NCBI GenBank assembly: GCA_002840735.1
Contig: PHBY01000010.1
Coordinates: 105,546-169,545 of the forward strand
DNA length: 64,000 bases
Direction of reading: 5' to 3'
Origin: Chloroflexi bacterium HGW-Chloroflexi-2
GTDB taxonomy: Bacteria > Chloroflexota > Anaerolineae > Anaerolineales > Anaerolineaceae
Shown here: piece by piece, positions 26,747 to 36,501 of the stretch
Numbering within the stretch: position 1 is the stretch's first letter
How the letters are laid out: each line of letters starts with the position of its first letter
Program-made: the position numbers and the translations under genes
The notes under the pieces: generated by a model
What the model saw: the letters and a program-made list of their open reading frames with translations, nothing else
Told to the model about the DNA's origin: nothing
Databases searched by the model: none

Positions 26747-28036
26747 ATGAATTATTTCCCAACCTACAACATATTCGATATGGCACTCAAACAATTCGAC
26801 CGGTGCGCCGATCTTTTGGAATTGGATCAGCCAACCCGCGAATTCTTGCGGGTTCCCATGCGTGAATACCATTTTTCCTTGCCAGTCTTCATGGATAATG
26901 GCGATCCGATCATCCTGCGGAGTTTCATGGTGCAATACAATGACGGGCGTGGTCCTACAAAAGGCGGCGTACGCTTTCACCCATCTGAAACGATTGATAC
27001 CATTCGCGCATTAGCCATGTGGATGACCTGGAAGTGCGCTATTAATAATCTACCGCTGGGCGGAAGCAGCAGCGGTGTGGTATGTGACCCCCAGATGTTC
27101 ACCTCTGCAGAACAGGAAAGGATTTGTCGCGGTTTTGTGCGCAGAATTGCCCACCTTTCAGGTCCCGAGTGGGATGTACTTGGACCGGATATGATGACCG
27201 GACCCCAACATATGCTCTGGATGCTGGATGAATATGAGACCATCCACAACAAGAAAAGCCCTGGGTTTATCACCGGCAAACCGATCCATCAAGCCGGATC
27301 CAAGGGACGCAAAGAAGCTCCGGGATATGGCACCATGGTCATCCTACGCGAAGTGTTGAAAGATTTGGGAATCGATATTACCAAAACCCGCGCTAGTTTT
27401 CAGGGCTTTGGGATGGTAGGACTGCATGCAGCCCAGTTGTACACTCAAATGGGAGGAAACATCACCAGTGTTGCCTGCTGGAATCATGTCGATCGTACTG
27501 CCTATACCTTTCTAAAGAAGGATGGTATCGATTTTGATCAATTAACTTTCATCACCAATCATTTCGGTGAAGTTGATAAAGAGAAAGCTATAACACTGGG
27601 GTATGAGTGCCTGCCTGGCGAAGATTGGCTTGCGCAGGATGTCGATATTCTGGTTCCGGCCGCCCTGGAGAATCAGATTCGCAAGGATAATGTTGACCGT
27701 ATTAACCCGCAAGTGAAGATCATCATTGAGGCAGCCAACGGGCCGACCGATCCTGAGGTAGATCCCATACTGAGTGAACGTGGCATTACCGTTATTCCTG
27801 ACATCCTTGCCAATTCTGGTGGCGTGATCTGCAGTTATTTTGAGCAGGTACAGGGCAATATGAATTATTTCTGGACCAAGGAAGAGGTTCTCAGCAAAAT
27901 TGATACACAAATCACTTCTGCATTTATAGATGTCAGTAATTTTGCTCAGTCCTACAATGTTTCCATGCGTGATGCCAGTTATATGCTGGCTATCGATCGA
28001 GTCGCCCGTGCCTGTCATGAACGCAGCTGGATCTAA
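26747..28036 (+). CDS. Glutamate/leucine-dehydrogenase-like protein lacking the catalytic lysine
   Basis: A 429-residue member of the Glu/Leu/Phe/Val dehydrogenase family. The substrate-site lysines in GPTKGGVRFHP (Lys72) and MTWKCAINNLP (Lys96) are present, and the Rossmann domain has FQGFGMVGLHAA. The segment that normally reads GGGKGG is GGSSSG (105-110), so the catalytic lysine is serine; the aspartate of the DVxxPD motif is kept (WDVLGPDMMT). Normal amino-acid dehydrogenation is therefore doubtful; it could be a regulatory or altered-specificity paralogue. It lies 5 bases before the PPDK_N-like gene and upstream of a normal gdhA. Confidence 0.88.
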   Translation: MNYFPTYNIFDMALKQFDRCADLLELDQPTREFLRVPMREYHFSLPVFMDNGDPIILRSFMVQYNDGRGPTKGGVRFHPSETIDTIRALAMWMTWKCAINNLPLGGSSSGVVCDPQMFTSAEQERICRGFVRRIAHLSGPEWDVLGPDMMTGPQHMLWMLDEYETIHNKKSPGFITGKPIHQAGSKGRKEAPGYGTMVILREVLKDLGIDITKTRASFQGFGMVGLHAAQLYTQMGGNITSVACWNHVDRTAYTFLKKDGIDFDQLTFITNHFGEVDKEKAITLGYECLPGEDWLAQDVDILVPAALENQIRKDNVDRINPQVKIIIEAANGPTDPEVDPILSERGITVIPDILANSGGVICSYFEQVQGNMNYFWTKEEVLSKIDTQITSAFIDVSNFAQSYNVSMRDASYMLAIDRVARACHERSWI

Positions 28037-28041
28037 AAACA

Positions 28042-29796
28042 ATGGCAGCCGGTATGCCTGAGGAGTTGTATCCTTTTAAACTTATCTCCATGATCAGGAA
28101 ACGGGGGACATCTGAAATATCTCTGGATGGTCAATTTGAAATCGGGGGAAAAGCACTCGGCTTATTGAATGCCAGGGAGATGCTAACAGAAATTAATTCA
28201 GTTGATGTACCTGGCATTGATATCGATATTCCGGACATGGTGGTCATCGGGACCAGCGTATTTGATGCATTTATGGAGCGCAACCCATTAGCAGAGATTG
28301 CTTTTTCGACGGTTAAAGATAATCGCATCGCGCATGCTTTCCAACAGGCAACCATACCATTCGAAGTTCTGGGAGATCTACGTAATTTGCTTGAAAAATG
28401 GAGCATGCCACTGGCGATCCGCTCATCCGGTTTATTGGAAGACAGCATGCAGCAACCCTTTGCTGGTGTCTATTTAACAAAAATGATTCCAAATAATGCC
28501 GTTGACTTGGAAACTCGTTTCCAAAAGCTTGTCGAAGCCATCAAATTTGTGTGGGCATCCACGTATTTTCAGGTGGCAAAGGATTATTGCAAAGCAACCA
28601 ACCTGGACATTCACACCGAAAAAATGGCAGTTATCGTCCAGAAAATGGTCGGGAAACGCCATCAAAACCGCTATTATCCCGAACTATCCGGAGTTGCCCG
28701 GTCTTATAACTTTTATCCCGTTAAACCTGCCAAACCTGAAGATGGGGTAGTCAGCCTGGCATTGGGACTGGGAAAGACAGTGGTGGATGGTGGCAAAACC
28801 TGGACATATTCACCAAAGTATCCTACGATCCCACCGCCTTTCAAAACCATTCAGGACACACTTCAGGAAACTCAAAATGAGTTCTGGCTGGTCAATATGA
28901 GCGAGGAGTACGAATACAATCCGATCAAAGAAACCGAATACATGCTGCAGGAAAATATACAAACCGCAGAGAAAGACCAGGTTCTGGAACACCTGGTATC
29001 TACATATGATCTTGAAACTGATCGTTTATCGATGGGTATGGGGGGAAATGGCCCACGGGTTTTGACCTTCGCTCCACTGCTGCACTTGAGAACAATTCCC
29101 TTCAATAACCTGGTTAATCAAATCCTGCAAGCATTGGAATCAAGATTGTCTTATCCGGTTGAAATCGAATTCGCGATGACTTTTAACCCGCATTGCTTCA
29201 GCCTACTGCAAGTACGCCCGATGAAAATACCCAAAGATAGCCTGGTAATTTCGGAGGATGAATTAACCGGAGCGAACACTTTGATTGCATCCAAACATGT
29301 GCTCGGAAATGGAATTCTGGAAAATGTGCAAGACATCGTTTATGTGAAACCTGACTGTTTTGATCTCAAATTAACCAAACAGATTGCAATGGAGTTAGAG
29401 AACCACAACAAGCGGTTGCTGGCTGAAAATCGGCCTTATGTGTTGATCGTCTTTGGTAGATTAGGCACATTGGATCCCTGGTTGGGTATACCTGTCACCT
29501 GGGGTCAAATTTGCGGAGCCAGGGTAATTGTGGAAGCCACCCAGGATAATGTGATAGTTGAACTCAGTCAGGGTTCGCACTACTTTCACAATATCATCAA
29601 CCTCGATGTAAAGTATTTCAGTATGCCATATTCTCAACCATATCGTATCGATTGGGATTGGCTGCAGCGCCAACCTGTTGAGCATGAAGGAGTGTCTACC
29701 CGGCATGTGAATCTCGATCAGTCATTAACGGTAAAGGTCGATGGGAAAAATGGTTGGGGTATCATCTACAATAACGAACTGAAAACTCCTGCTTGA
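28042..29796 (+). CDS. PEP/pyruvate-binding (PPDK_N) domain protein without phosphohistidine domain
   Basis: A 584-residue protein with a pyruvate-phosphate-dikinase-type ATP-grasp domain: LAIRSSGLLEDSMQQPFAGV (the usual VRSSA-x-ED-x-x-x-x-FAG), then YPELSGVARSYNFYP and EDGVVSLALGLGKTVVDGG. PEP synthases and PPDK continue with a GG-x-x-SHAAI phosphohistidine domain and a PEP-binding barrel; neither is visible. Instead there is a C-terminal region with VIVELSQGSHYFHNIINLD. It may bind ATP or transfer phosphate to an unknown partner. The start at 28042 follows the dehydrogenase-like stop by 5 bases with no obvious ribosome-binding site, suggesting coupling. Confidence 0.8.
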   Translation: MAAGMPEELYPFKLISMIRKRGTSEISLDGQFEIGGKALGLLNAREMLTEINSVDVPGIDIDIPDMVVIGTSVFDAFMERNPLAEIAFSTVKDNRIAHAFQQATIPFEVLGDLRNLLEKWSMPLAIRSSGLLEDSMQQPFAGVYLTKMIPNNAVDLETRFQKLVEAIKFVWASTYFQVAKDYCKATNLDIHTEKMAVIVQKMVGKRHQNRYYPELSGVARSYNFYPVKPAKPEDGVVSLALGLGKTVVDGGKTWTYSPKYPTIPPPFKTIQDTLQETQNEFWLVNMSEEYEYNPIKETEYMLQENIQTAEKDQVLEHLVSTYDLETDRLSMGMGGNGPRVLTFAPLLHLRTIPFNNLVNQILQALESRLSYPVEIEFAMTFNPHCFSLLQVRPMKIPKDSLVISEDELTGANTLIASKHVLGNGILENVQDIVYVKPDCFDLKLTKQIAMELENHNKRLLAENRPYVLIVFGRLGTLDPWLGIPVTWGQICGARVIVEATQDNVIVELSQGSHYFHNIINLDVKYFSMPYSQPYRIDWDWLQRQPVEHEGVSTRHVNLDQSLTVKVDGKNGWGIIYNNELKTPA

Positions 29797-29914
29797 TTTT
29801 GACTTTGTTTTGCAGGATAATATTCACTATCATATCTATTATTTTGATCTATTTTCTCAACTATCCTTATTGTTATACAAACGAAATTATTCCAATTTAC
29901 TTAAGGAGAATATG

Positions 29915-31270
29915 ATGTCAGTGATCCAGGATGTAATTGCCAATTTAGTCGAAAAAGAAATCGGTCAGCCAGAATTTATTCAGGCTGCAATCGAAGTGTT
30001 GCATTCACTTGAGCCAATGGTGCCAAAACACCCGGAATTCATCAAAGCCAAAATTTATGACCGCATCGTCATACCTGACCGGGTGATCATGTTCCGTGTG
30101 CCCTGGGTGGATGACAATGGGGAGGTCCAGATCAATCGTGGATTTCGAGTTCAGTTCAACAATGCGATTGGTCCATACAAGGGTGGGCTGCGCTTTCACC
30201 CCTCTGTCAACCTGGGTATTATTAAATTCCTTGGCTTTGAGCAAATATTCAAAAATTCTCTTACCACCCTGCCCATGGGAGGTGCCAAAGGCGGTTCCGA
30301 TTTTGACCCCAAGGGCAAGTCCGATAACGAAGTCATGCATTTTTGCCAGTCGTTCATGCGCGAATTATACCGGCATATTGGCGCGGATACGGATGTGCCT
30401 GCCGGAGATATTGGTGTAGGCGCTAGAGAAATTGGCTTCCTTTATGGTTACTATCTCAAGATTGTGAATGCCAATACCAGTGTGTTGACCGGTAAAGGAT
30501 TGGAGTATGGTGGCAGCTTGATCCGCCCTGAAGCAACCGGATATGGTGCGGTTTATTTCGCCCAGGAAATGCTTGCCACCCGGGATATCGATATCAACAG
30601 CAAAACCTGTGCAGTTAGTGGATCGGGCAATGTTGCTCAATACACGATCGAGAAATTAATCCAGTTGGGTGCAAAAGCCATTACCATTTCCGATTCAAAT
30701 GGGACCATTGTAGATGAAGCTGGAATCGACCAGGAAAAATTACAATTTATTCTGGAATTGAAGAATTACCGGCGGGGACGCATGAGCGAATACGCCCAGA
30801 AATATAAAGTTCCTTATTTTGAAAATAAAGGGGTTTGGGATGTGCTGCGAGAGCAGAATATCAAAGTGAAGGTTGCCTTTCCTTCAGCACATGAGAATGA
30901 AATTGACCAAAACAACGCTCAAGCACTGGTGAACAATGGATGTTATTGTGTTTCCGAAGGGGCAAACATGCCCTCCAATCTGGATGCGGTAAATGTCTTT
31001 TTAAACCACAATGTGTTATTTGGCCCAGGAAAAGCAGCCAATGCAGGCGGCGTGGCAGTCTCCGGGCTCGAAATGGCGCAGAATAGCATCCGCATGACCT
31101 GGAGCCGGGAAGAGGTAGATCAGAAACTGCAGGTAATCATGAAGAATATCCACAGAAATGCGCTGGAAGCATCCGAAACCTATGGACGAAAAGGAAATTA
31201 TGTCGTCGGCGCGAACATTGCCGGGTTTATGAAAGTTGCCAAAGCCATGCAGGCGTATGGAATTGTGTGA
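29915..31270 (+). CDS. gdhA: NADP-type glutamate dehydrogenase
   Basis: A 451-residue cytoplasmic enzyme that interconverts glutamate and 2-oxoglutarate plus ammonia. All the family's signatures are intact: GPYKGGLRFHP, MGGAKGGSDFDP with the catalytic lysine, DVPAGDIGVG, and TGKGLEYGGSLIRPEATGYG typical of the NADP-dependent hexameric class. The Rossmann domain has AVSGSGNVAQYT. AAGGAGAA precedes two ATGs (29912 and 29915); the second has the better spacing. It follows the dehydrogenase-like/PPDK_N pair by about 120 bases, so it probably has its own promoter but related physiology. Confidence 0.95.
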   Translation: MSVIQDVIANLVEKEIGQPEFIQAAIEVLHSLEPMVPKHPEFIKAKIYDRIVIPDRVIMFRVPWVDDNGEVQINRGFRVQFNNAIGPYKGGLRFHPSVNLGIIKFLGFEQIFKNSLTTLPMGGAKGGSDFDPKGKSDNEVMHFCQSFMRELYRHIGADTDVPAGDIGVGAREIGFLYGYYLKIVNANTSVLTGKGLEYGGSLIRPEATGYGAVYFAQEMLATRDIDINSKTCAVSGSGNVAQYTIEKLIQLGAKAITISDSNGTIVDEAGIDQEKLQFILELKNYRRGRMSEYAQKYKVPYFENKGVWDVLREQNIKVKVAFPSAHENEIDQNNAQALVNNGCYCVSEGANMPSNLDAVNVFLNHNVLFGPGKAANAGGVAVSGLEMAQNSIRMTWSREEVDQKLQVIMKNIHRNALEASETYGRKGNYVVGANIAGFMKVAKAMQAYGIV

Positions 31271-31304
31271 AAATAAAGGAAGTTAAATAGCGAGAATTCT
31301 CAAC

Positions 31305-31338
31305 AAAAAACTCCAGTCAATACAGGCAGGAGTTTTTT
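31305..31338. terminator. Bidirectional terminator between gdhA and the response regulator
   Basis: AAAAAACTCC and GGAGTTTTTT flank a 14-base loop. The run of A on one side and T on the other suits both convergent transcripts. Confidence 0.8.
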
Positions 31339-31377
31339 ACATTTTTCAGGTTTGATCAGTAACAAAGCCAATCGACT

Positions 31378-32055
31378 CTATTCTTCGTCCAGCTCCCTTT
31401 TTTGTGCTAACAAGGCTGCTTCCACCCTGTTTCTCACCTGTAATTTTTGAAGAATAATGGTAATGTAATGTTTTACCGTTTTTTCGGATAAAAATAAATT
31501 TTCCCCAATTTCCTTATTGCTCAATCCTTTGGCAAGCCCTTCCAGGATTTCTTTCTCCCTGCCTGTCAGGCTATCTATGGGATTTTCCACTTCCTTTTTA
31601 GGATGTGTTTTGGACATATTCATTTCTAACAACATGCTCGCTGCTAATGCAGGAGGAACATAATTCTCTCCGTCGATAACCATCCTGAGTATGCGCAACA
31701 ACTCCCTCGCAGCTACTCCCTTCAGGATATATGCTTGCGCACCAATCTTGAGAGCATTCAGCAGGTTATTGTCTTCCTCTGAGGCGGTAAGAACAACTAT
31801 TTTCGTTTCCACCATCTCATTTGAGATCACGCTGGCTGCCTTCAATCCGCCACCAGGCATATCAAGATCGAGAAGAATGATATCTGGTGTCAGGTCTTTT
31901 GTTAATTGAATGGCTTCCTCAGCACTTCCCCCTTGGCCAACCACCTCCAGATCATCTTCTACATCCAGGATGGTTGCCAAACCATCCCGAAACAAGGCAT
32001 GGTCATCGACAATTACGATTCTGGTAATATCTGGTAATTTATCAATTTTGCCCAT
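31378..32055 (-). CDS. NarL/FixJ-type response regulator
   Basis: A 225-residue two-component response regulator. The receiver domain has the acidic pair VDDHALFRDG, the phosphoacceptor in DIILLDLDMPGGG and the switch lysine in YILKGVAARELL. The C-terminal LuxR-type helix-turn-helix reads LTGREKEILEGLAKGLSNKEIG and SEKTVKHYITIILQKL. The start at 32055 has GGAG eight bases upstream; another ATG at 32070 is possible. It overlaps the end of the histidine kinase, so the two are translated as a unit. Confidence 0.95.
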   Translation of the reverse strand: MGKIDKLPDITRIVIVDDHALFRDGLATILDVEDDLEVVGQGGSAEEAIQLTKDLTPDIILLDLDMPGGGLKAASVISNEMVETKIVVLTASEEDNNLLNALKIGAQAYILKGVAARELLRILRMVIDGENYVPPALAASMLLEMNMSKTHPKKEVENPIDSLTGREKEILEGLAKGLSNKEIGENLFLSEKTVKHYITIILQKLQVRNRVEAALLAQKRELDEE

Positions 32056-33475
32056 TTTTTCGATCTCCATTTACTCTTTTTGGTAAGCGAGCACGAATAG
32101 TTGTTCCCTCACCCATTCTACTTTCAATTTCAAACCTGCCACCAATACTTTCTACTCTTTCGCGCATACCACTGATTCCTAACCGGTCTGTATTTTCCAG
32201 AATCACAGGAACATCAAAACCAGGTCCAGTATCTGCAATCTCCAATAGAATATGATCGCTGTTGTTTTTTACACATACACTTTGTCCAGCGCCATTAGCG
32301 TGATAATATGAATTGTGCAAAGCTTCTTGAATTAATCGATACAGGGTTATCCGAATGGGTAAAGCTGTTCCATTCGTTTCCCCTTCAATCTCCAGGTTAA
32401 CCCTGGTATTGGTTTGTTGTTCGTGTTTATGGACAACATGGGAAACGGTGTCGAACAAATCCCAATCGGCCAATTGAGGTAACACCAATCCAGTGGCAAT
32501 CCCACGCATTTCCTTCAAAGCAATTTGCATGGATTTTTCAACTTCAGTAAGATCAGAAATGATTTTTGAATCAACAGATTTAGATAAATTTTTTTCAATT
32601 TTTCCAATGGTTGAATCCAAATTGAGTATTGACAATCCCAGGTCCTGGGCTGGCCCATCATGCAATTCTGTGCCGATACGTTTGAGATAGCCTTCATTTA
32701 ACAAAGCAACACTGGCTGATGCTTTTCGGACCCGTTCGTTTAATTTTTGATTTTCTGCCAGTAACTCCGTTAATTGCTTTACTTTTTGATTTAGATCTGC
32801 TTGTTGACGGGATATCGTATTACTTGCATTGCGAACAAATCCGGAAAGAAGCAAATACATCATGAAAATGATCAAGCCTACTACCAACCAACTATTACGT
32901 TTCAGTACATCTATTTCTCTGTCAAGATCATCCGTCAGGTGGTAGAACTCAGCCACTGCAATTACCTGATTGGTTCCACTTAACCACACGGGGCTGTATG
33001 TTTCCAATAATTGGCCATACTGTTCTTTCATTGCTTGATTTTCTTTTTCTTGCAATGCGCTTATCTCAGAAACCACCTCCCCTAAGCGAGCACGCAATAA
33101 ACCTTCGTTCATCGGATAGGTTTTGCCAATGGCATTTACATCATTCGAATACAATAATTTTCCACGGGTGTTCCACACTTTAAACGCAACGATTTGTTGG
33201 CCCAAAGGTGTGTCCTGTAGTAAGTTTTCTAATGCCAATCCATGTTCTGGTAATATCTCTTCTGATGTACCTAATTCCTGCAAGTTTGGGGCGACAAAAC
33301 TTTCCACATAAAGCGCTGTTGTGGCTCCAGCGCGATGGATCACCCCGGTGATGATTTGATTTTCAACCCAGAATCCAATTCCCAATGCACCAACAAATAA
33401 TGTCAATAAACCTGCCAGCATAAAACGTTGACTAAGATTCAAATTTTTAAATTTAGTTTTGAGCTTTGAAATCAA
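32042..33475 (-). CDS. Sensor histidine kinase, NarX/HisKA_3 type
   Basis: A 477-residue membrane sensor kinase. Two transmembrane segments (about residues 17-38 and 185-207) flank an extracytoplasmic sensor region of about 145 residues with no recognised fold. A coiled-coil linker follows, then the HisKA_3 phosphoacceptor motif GTELHDGPAQDLGL and the ATPase domain (LIQEALHNSYYHANG, ADTGPGFDV, GISGMRERVESIGG). It overlaps the response-regulator gene, its evident partner. The signal and target genes are unknown; the kinase diverges from the DUF5667 gene across about 235 bases that contain a short CTA microsatellite. Confidence 0.93.
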   Translation of the reverse strand: MISKLKTKFKNLNLSQRFMLAGLLTLFVGALGIGFWVENQIITGVIHRAGATTALYVESFVAPNLQELGTSEEILPEHGLALENLLQDTPLGQQIVAFKVWNTRGKLLYSNDVNAIGKTYPMNEGLLRARLGEVVSEISALQEKENQAMKEQYGQLLETYSPVWLSGTNQVIAVAEFYHLTDDLDREIDVLKRNSWLVVGLIIFMMYLLLSGFVRNASNTISRQQADLNQKVKQLTELLAENQKLNERVRKASASVALLNEGYLKRIGTELHDGPAQDLGLSILNLDSTIGKIEKNLSKSVDSKIISDLTEVEKSMQIALKEMRGIATGLVLPQLADWDLFDTVSHVVHKHEQQTNTRVNLEIEGETNGTALPIRITLYRLIQEALHNSYYHANGAGQSVCVKNNSDHILLEIADTGPGFDVPVILENTDRLGISGMRERVESIGGRFEIESRMGEGTTIRARLPKRVNGDRKNGQN

Positions 33476-33710
33476 CCCAGCACTCCCACTCCGGTCATTT
33501 GAAAAATAAATCTATCTCTGACTGTTTACATTATACATAATCCTGATTATGCACTACTACTACTATAGTCGTTAATCACATCAGCCTTAAGTCTTAAACG
33601 ATTAGACCGTTAGTCGCTTAAAAGTTTCGACCTTCAGCAGTGGGTAGAAAGAGGAAAGCTGTTTATTATTGTTACATATCACCAATTCTACGGATAAATA
33701 AGGAGAAAAA

Positions 33711-34562
33711 ATGAAATCACAATCCAAATCAAACCGATTACGAGCCTTGATCTTTGTCTCAATGATCGCAGTAGTCCTTCTGGGCGCAGTGGGAGCAACA
33801 AGTGTTGCTGCAAGATCAGCAATACCAGGAGATGCTTTGTATTCTCTAAAGACAACATTTGAAGAGACCCAACTGAAGCTTTCCAAGGATGCTGTCAATC
33901 GTGCACAATTAAAAATTTCATTCGCTGAAGAACGTCTTGAAGAAATCAGTAAACTGGTCCAAGAAGGTCGCTACCTCGAAATAAAACAAACTGTATTGGC
34001 ATTCGAATCAGCAATTAATGGTGCGCTTATTGAACTTGAAACCGTTTCAAAAACAGACCCAACCCAAGCTGCGCAATTGGCAACAGAAATTACTGCTGCA
34101 TTATCCAAATATGCTGAAGTTCTCACCAATCTTGCGGTGACCGTTCCAGAAGTAATTCGAGCAGAAGTCAATCGTGCTCTCGAATCAGCCTTATTAGCGG
34201 GAAGTCTGGACATGTCATCAGACGATAATGAGAACGACGATATGAATAGCAATGATGACGACGATTACGATGACGACATGAACAGCAATGATGATGATTA
34301 TGATGACGACATGAACAGTAACGATGACGACGATGATCACAGCAATAGCAATGATAATGATGATTACGACGACGATCACAGTAATAGCAATGATGATGAT
34401 GATTACGACGACGATCACAGTAATAGCAATGATGATGACTATGACGATGACAGTAATGATAATGACGACGATGATGACGATGACAGCAATGATAATGACG
34501 ACGACGATGACGACGATGATAGCAATGACAATGAAGACGACGATGACGATGATGAGGATTAA
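33711..34562 (+). CDS. DUF5667 protein with Asp/Asn-rich repeat tail
   Basis: A 283-residue exported or membrane-anchored protein. The N-terminal hydrophobic segment (LIFVSMIAVVLLGAVGA) is followed by a helical DUF5667 domain (AIPGDALYSLKTTFEETQLKL, residues about 35-165). From about residue 168 the sequence is almost only Asp, Asn, Ser with some Tyr and His, built of near-repeats such as HSNSNDDDDYDDD. The tail is strongly acidic and could bind Ca2+ or other cations or be a flexible spacer; this is inference. AAGGAG precedes the start. A strong terminator follows. Confidence 0.88.
   Translation: MKSQSKSNRLRALIFVSMIAVVLLGAVGATSVAARSAIPGDALYSLKTTFEETQLKLSKDAVNRAQLKISFAEERLEEISKLVQEGRYLEIKQTVLAFESAINGALIELETVSKTDPTQAAQLATEITAALSKYAEVLTNLAVTVPEVIRAEVNRALESALLAGSLDMSSDDNENDDMNSNDDDDYDDDMNSNDDDYDDDMNSNDDDDDHSNSNDNDDYDDDHSNSNDDDDYDDDHSNSNDDDYDDDSNDNDDDDDDDSNDNDDDDDDDDSNDNEDDDDDDED
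34213..34560 (+). repeat. Degenerate in-frame tandem repeat coding for the Asp-rich tail
   Basis: Units of 36-39 bases encode MNSNDDDDYDDD and HSNSNDDDDYDDD variants, then shorter SNDNDDDDDDD units. The repeats vary in copy length by whole codons, so the frame is preserved. Confidence 0.85.
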
Positions 34563-34584
34563 TATTTAGACATAGTTCGTTCCA

Positions 34585-34619
34585 AAAATTGCAGGTTACC
34601 TTTATAACCTGCAATTTTT
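34585..34619 (+). terminator. Terminator after the DUF5667 gene
   Basis: TTGCAGGTTA and TAACCTGCAA form a 10-bp stem flanked by A and T runs. Confidence 0.88.
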
Positions 34620-34639
34620 AACGATTGTAAAGGATGAAA

Positions 34640-36178
34640 ATGCAATCAATTCTCAAAATATCGATCCCCCAAAAATGGGTAACCACATTCGAAAAAAGAA
34701 CCAATCTTAATTGGACTGAAATCCGCATTGGACTTCTGATGTGGTCAGTTTTTATCATTTTCCTGGCTATGGTGCAATTCTCAACCCCGGATTTACCCGA
34801 TAACGATGGTTATTATCACATCAAATTAGCTTATCTGATGCGAACCGAAGGGTTAACACCGGATTTCAATTGGTTACCCTTATCCATCTTAAACGCCCGC
34901 GAGTATTATGATCATCATTTTCTCTTTCATGTCGCTTTAATCCCATTTACCTTTGGTAATTTGATCACAGGCGCAAAATTGGCAGCTGTGTTTTTTGCCA
35001 GCCTGGCTTTTATGAGTGTCTGGAATTTATTTAGAAATCAAAGAATCCCTCTGGCTCCATTATGGGCTTTTGGATTGATGGCAGTTTCTGAGGCATTTAT
35101 TTACCGCATGAGCATTACACGGGCCCAATCGCTTTCCTTGGTTGTTCTGATGGTAGGGCTGGATTGGTTGATGCGAAAAAAGTATAAACGGTTAGCATTC
35201 CTGGGATTCTTTTACGTCTGGTTATATAATGCCTTTCCTTTACTGCTGGTCCTGGCGGGTGGATATATGGCTGTCAATTGGTTATTCACGCGCAAATTGG
35301 AGCTGCAACCGCTGCTCTACGCCAGTATTGGAATTGCCCTGGGAATCATCATCAACCCATTTTTTCCGTACAATATCATTTTCACGACCTCACATATTCT
35401 GCCAAAATTGTTTGATACCACATCTATCAGCGTGGGTAGTGAGTGGTACCCATATGACACCGCCCAAATTTTGAAGAATTCACTCTTTGCTTTGGTGGCT
35501 TTTATCAGTGGTACTTTTGCCCTGGGTTTTCATGGCAAGCGAATGGACATCCGTACCGCTGTCAGTTTTGTTCTGGCAGTACTATTTGGTCTGATGTTAT
35601 TCCAATCCCGCCGCTTTATCGAATATTTCCCGGCCTTCGCGTTGGTCTTTGCTGCCTTTGCCTGGGCTCCCCTCATTCAATCCGCAAGAGATCAAACAGC
35701 AAATCGTCTGTATAAATGGCTACCATCGATTGCATTAATTGCAATCCTCATCCCTGGTGTCTGGATGACGCAGCAATCCGCGCAAGCCAGCATTCAAAAA
35801 TCTAAACCGTTTCAGACTTATGCAGAGTCATCAGCCTGGCTGGCTGCCAACACACCCCCAGGATCACGTATATTTCAAACGGATTGGGATGATTTTCCGC
35901 GCTTGTTTTTCTACAATACCCAAAACACTTACCTGATCGGTCTCGATCCAACTTACATGTTGTATTACAATCAGGATTTGTATTACACCTGGGTAGACAT
36001 CACCAAAGGCAGAATAGATAATCCATCCGCTTTGATCGCAGGAAATTTTGGGTCTGAATATGTACTGTCCGATTTGAAACACACTAATTTTCTGAAAGTG
36101 GCTGCAAAAGATCCCGGATTGATTGAAGTCTTTCGCAGTGATGATTCGGTTGTTTTTCAGGTTGTTTTGCAAAATTAA
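34640..36178 (+). CDS. Polytopic membrane protein, STT3/GT-C glycosyltransferase-like
   Basis: A 512-residue integral membrane protein with about 11-12 hydrophobic segments. Between the first two, an acidic motif PDNDGYYHIKLAYLM resembles the D-x-x-YH region of STT3-type oligosaccharyltransferases and other GT-C enzymes; a soluble C-terminal part (WLAANTPPGSRIFQTDWDDF) is also typical. A lipid-linked sugar donor is therefore likely, but the substrate is unknown. AAAGG precedes ATG codons at 34634 and 34640; the second has better spacing. Confidence 0.75.
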   Translation: MQSILKISIPQKWVTTFEKRTNLNWTEIRIGLLMWSVFIIFLAMVQFSTPDLPDNDGYYHIKLAYLMRTEGLTPDFNWLPLSILNAREYYDHHFLFHVALIPFTFGNLITGAKLAAVFFASLAFMSVWNLFRNQRIPLAPLWAFGLMAVSEAFIYRMSITRAQSLSLVVLMVGLDWLMRKKYKRLAFLGFFYVWLYNAFPLLLVLAGGYMAVNWLFTRKLELQPLLYASIGIALGIIINPFFPYNIIFTTSHILPKLFDTTSISVGSEWYPYDTAQILKNSLFALVAFISGTFALGFHGKRMDIRTAVSFVLAVLFGLMLFQSRRFIEYFPAFALVFAAFAWAPLIQSARDQTANRLYKWLPSIALIAILIPGVWMTQQSAQASIQKSKPFQTYAESSAWLAANTPPGSRIFQTDWDDFPRLFFYNTQNTYLIGLDPTYMLYYNQDLYYTWVDITKGRIDNPSALIAGNFGSEYVLSDLKHTNFLKVAAKDPGLIEVFRSDDSVVFQVVLQN

Positions 36179-36186
36179 AGAAAAAT

Positions 36187-36218
36187 GGATATGACTTGAA
36201 CAAGCTCATATCCCTTTT
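36187..36218 (+). terminator. Terminator after the GT-C-like gene
   Basis: GGATATGACTTG and CAAG-TCATATCC (with one bulged C) form a hairpin followed by CTTTT, starting nine bases after the stop. Confidence 0.65.
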
Positions 36219-36236
36219 CTGTATTTCCCCAACCGA

Positions 36237-36419
36237 TTAGGCTGGTTTGCCCGCGATATTCACCATCCAGTTAATGCCAAATTTATCCACGAACATGCCA
36301 AAGGAATCACACCAGGGTGCCTTGGACAATGGCTCAATGATCATTCCCCCAGCAGATAGCATAGTGTGTAATAAGCGCTTTGAAACCGAATTATGACTGT
36401 TTGGTTGAAAGTTACCCAT
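36237..36419 (-). pseudogene. PhnB-like VOC-family fragment (C-terminal part)
   Basis: The 60-codon frame contains LSAGGMIIEPLSKAPWCDSF and GMFVDKFGINWMVN, the C-terminal half of PhnB/glyoxalase-like VOC proteins, which are normally about 140 residues. The N-terminal half is absent upstream, where an unrelated regulatory array begins. It is a remnant. Confidence 0.7.
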
Positions 36420-36501
36420 TGATGATGGTTTCCATCATTAACGAATGGTAACTTGATTATATAAAGTAAACCAACCTGGTGCAAGCATGATTTTCGTTAA
36501 A

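Noticed and set aside
34168..34614. 148-residue His/Cys/Arg-rich minus-strand frame
   Set aside because: It is the antisense of the Asp-rich repeat tail of the DUF5667 gene; composition follows from GAT/GAC codons read backwards.
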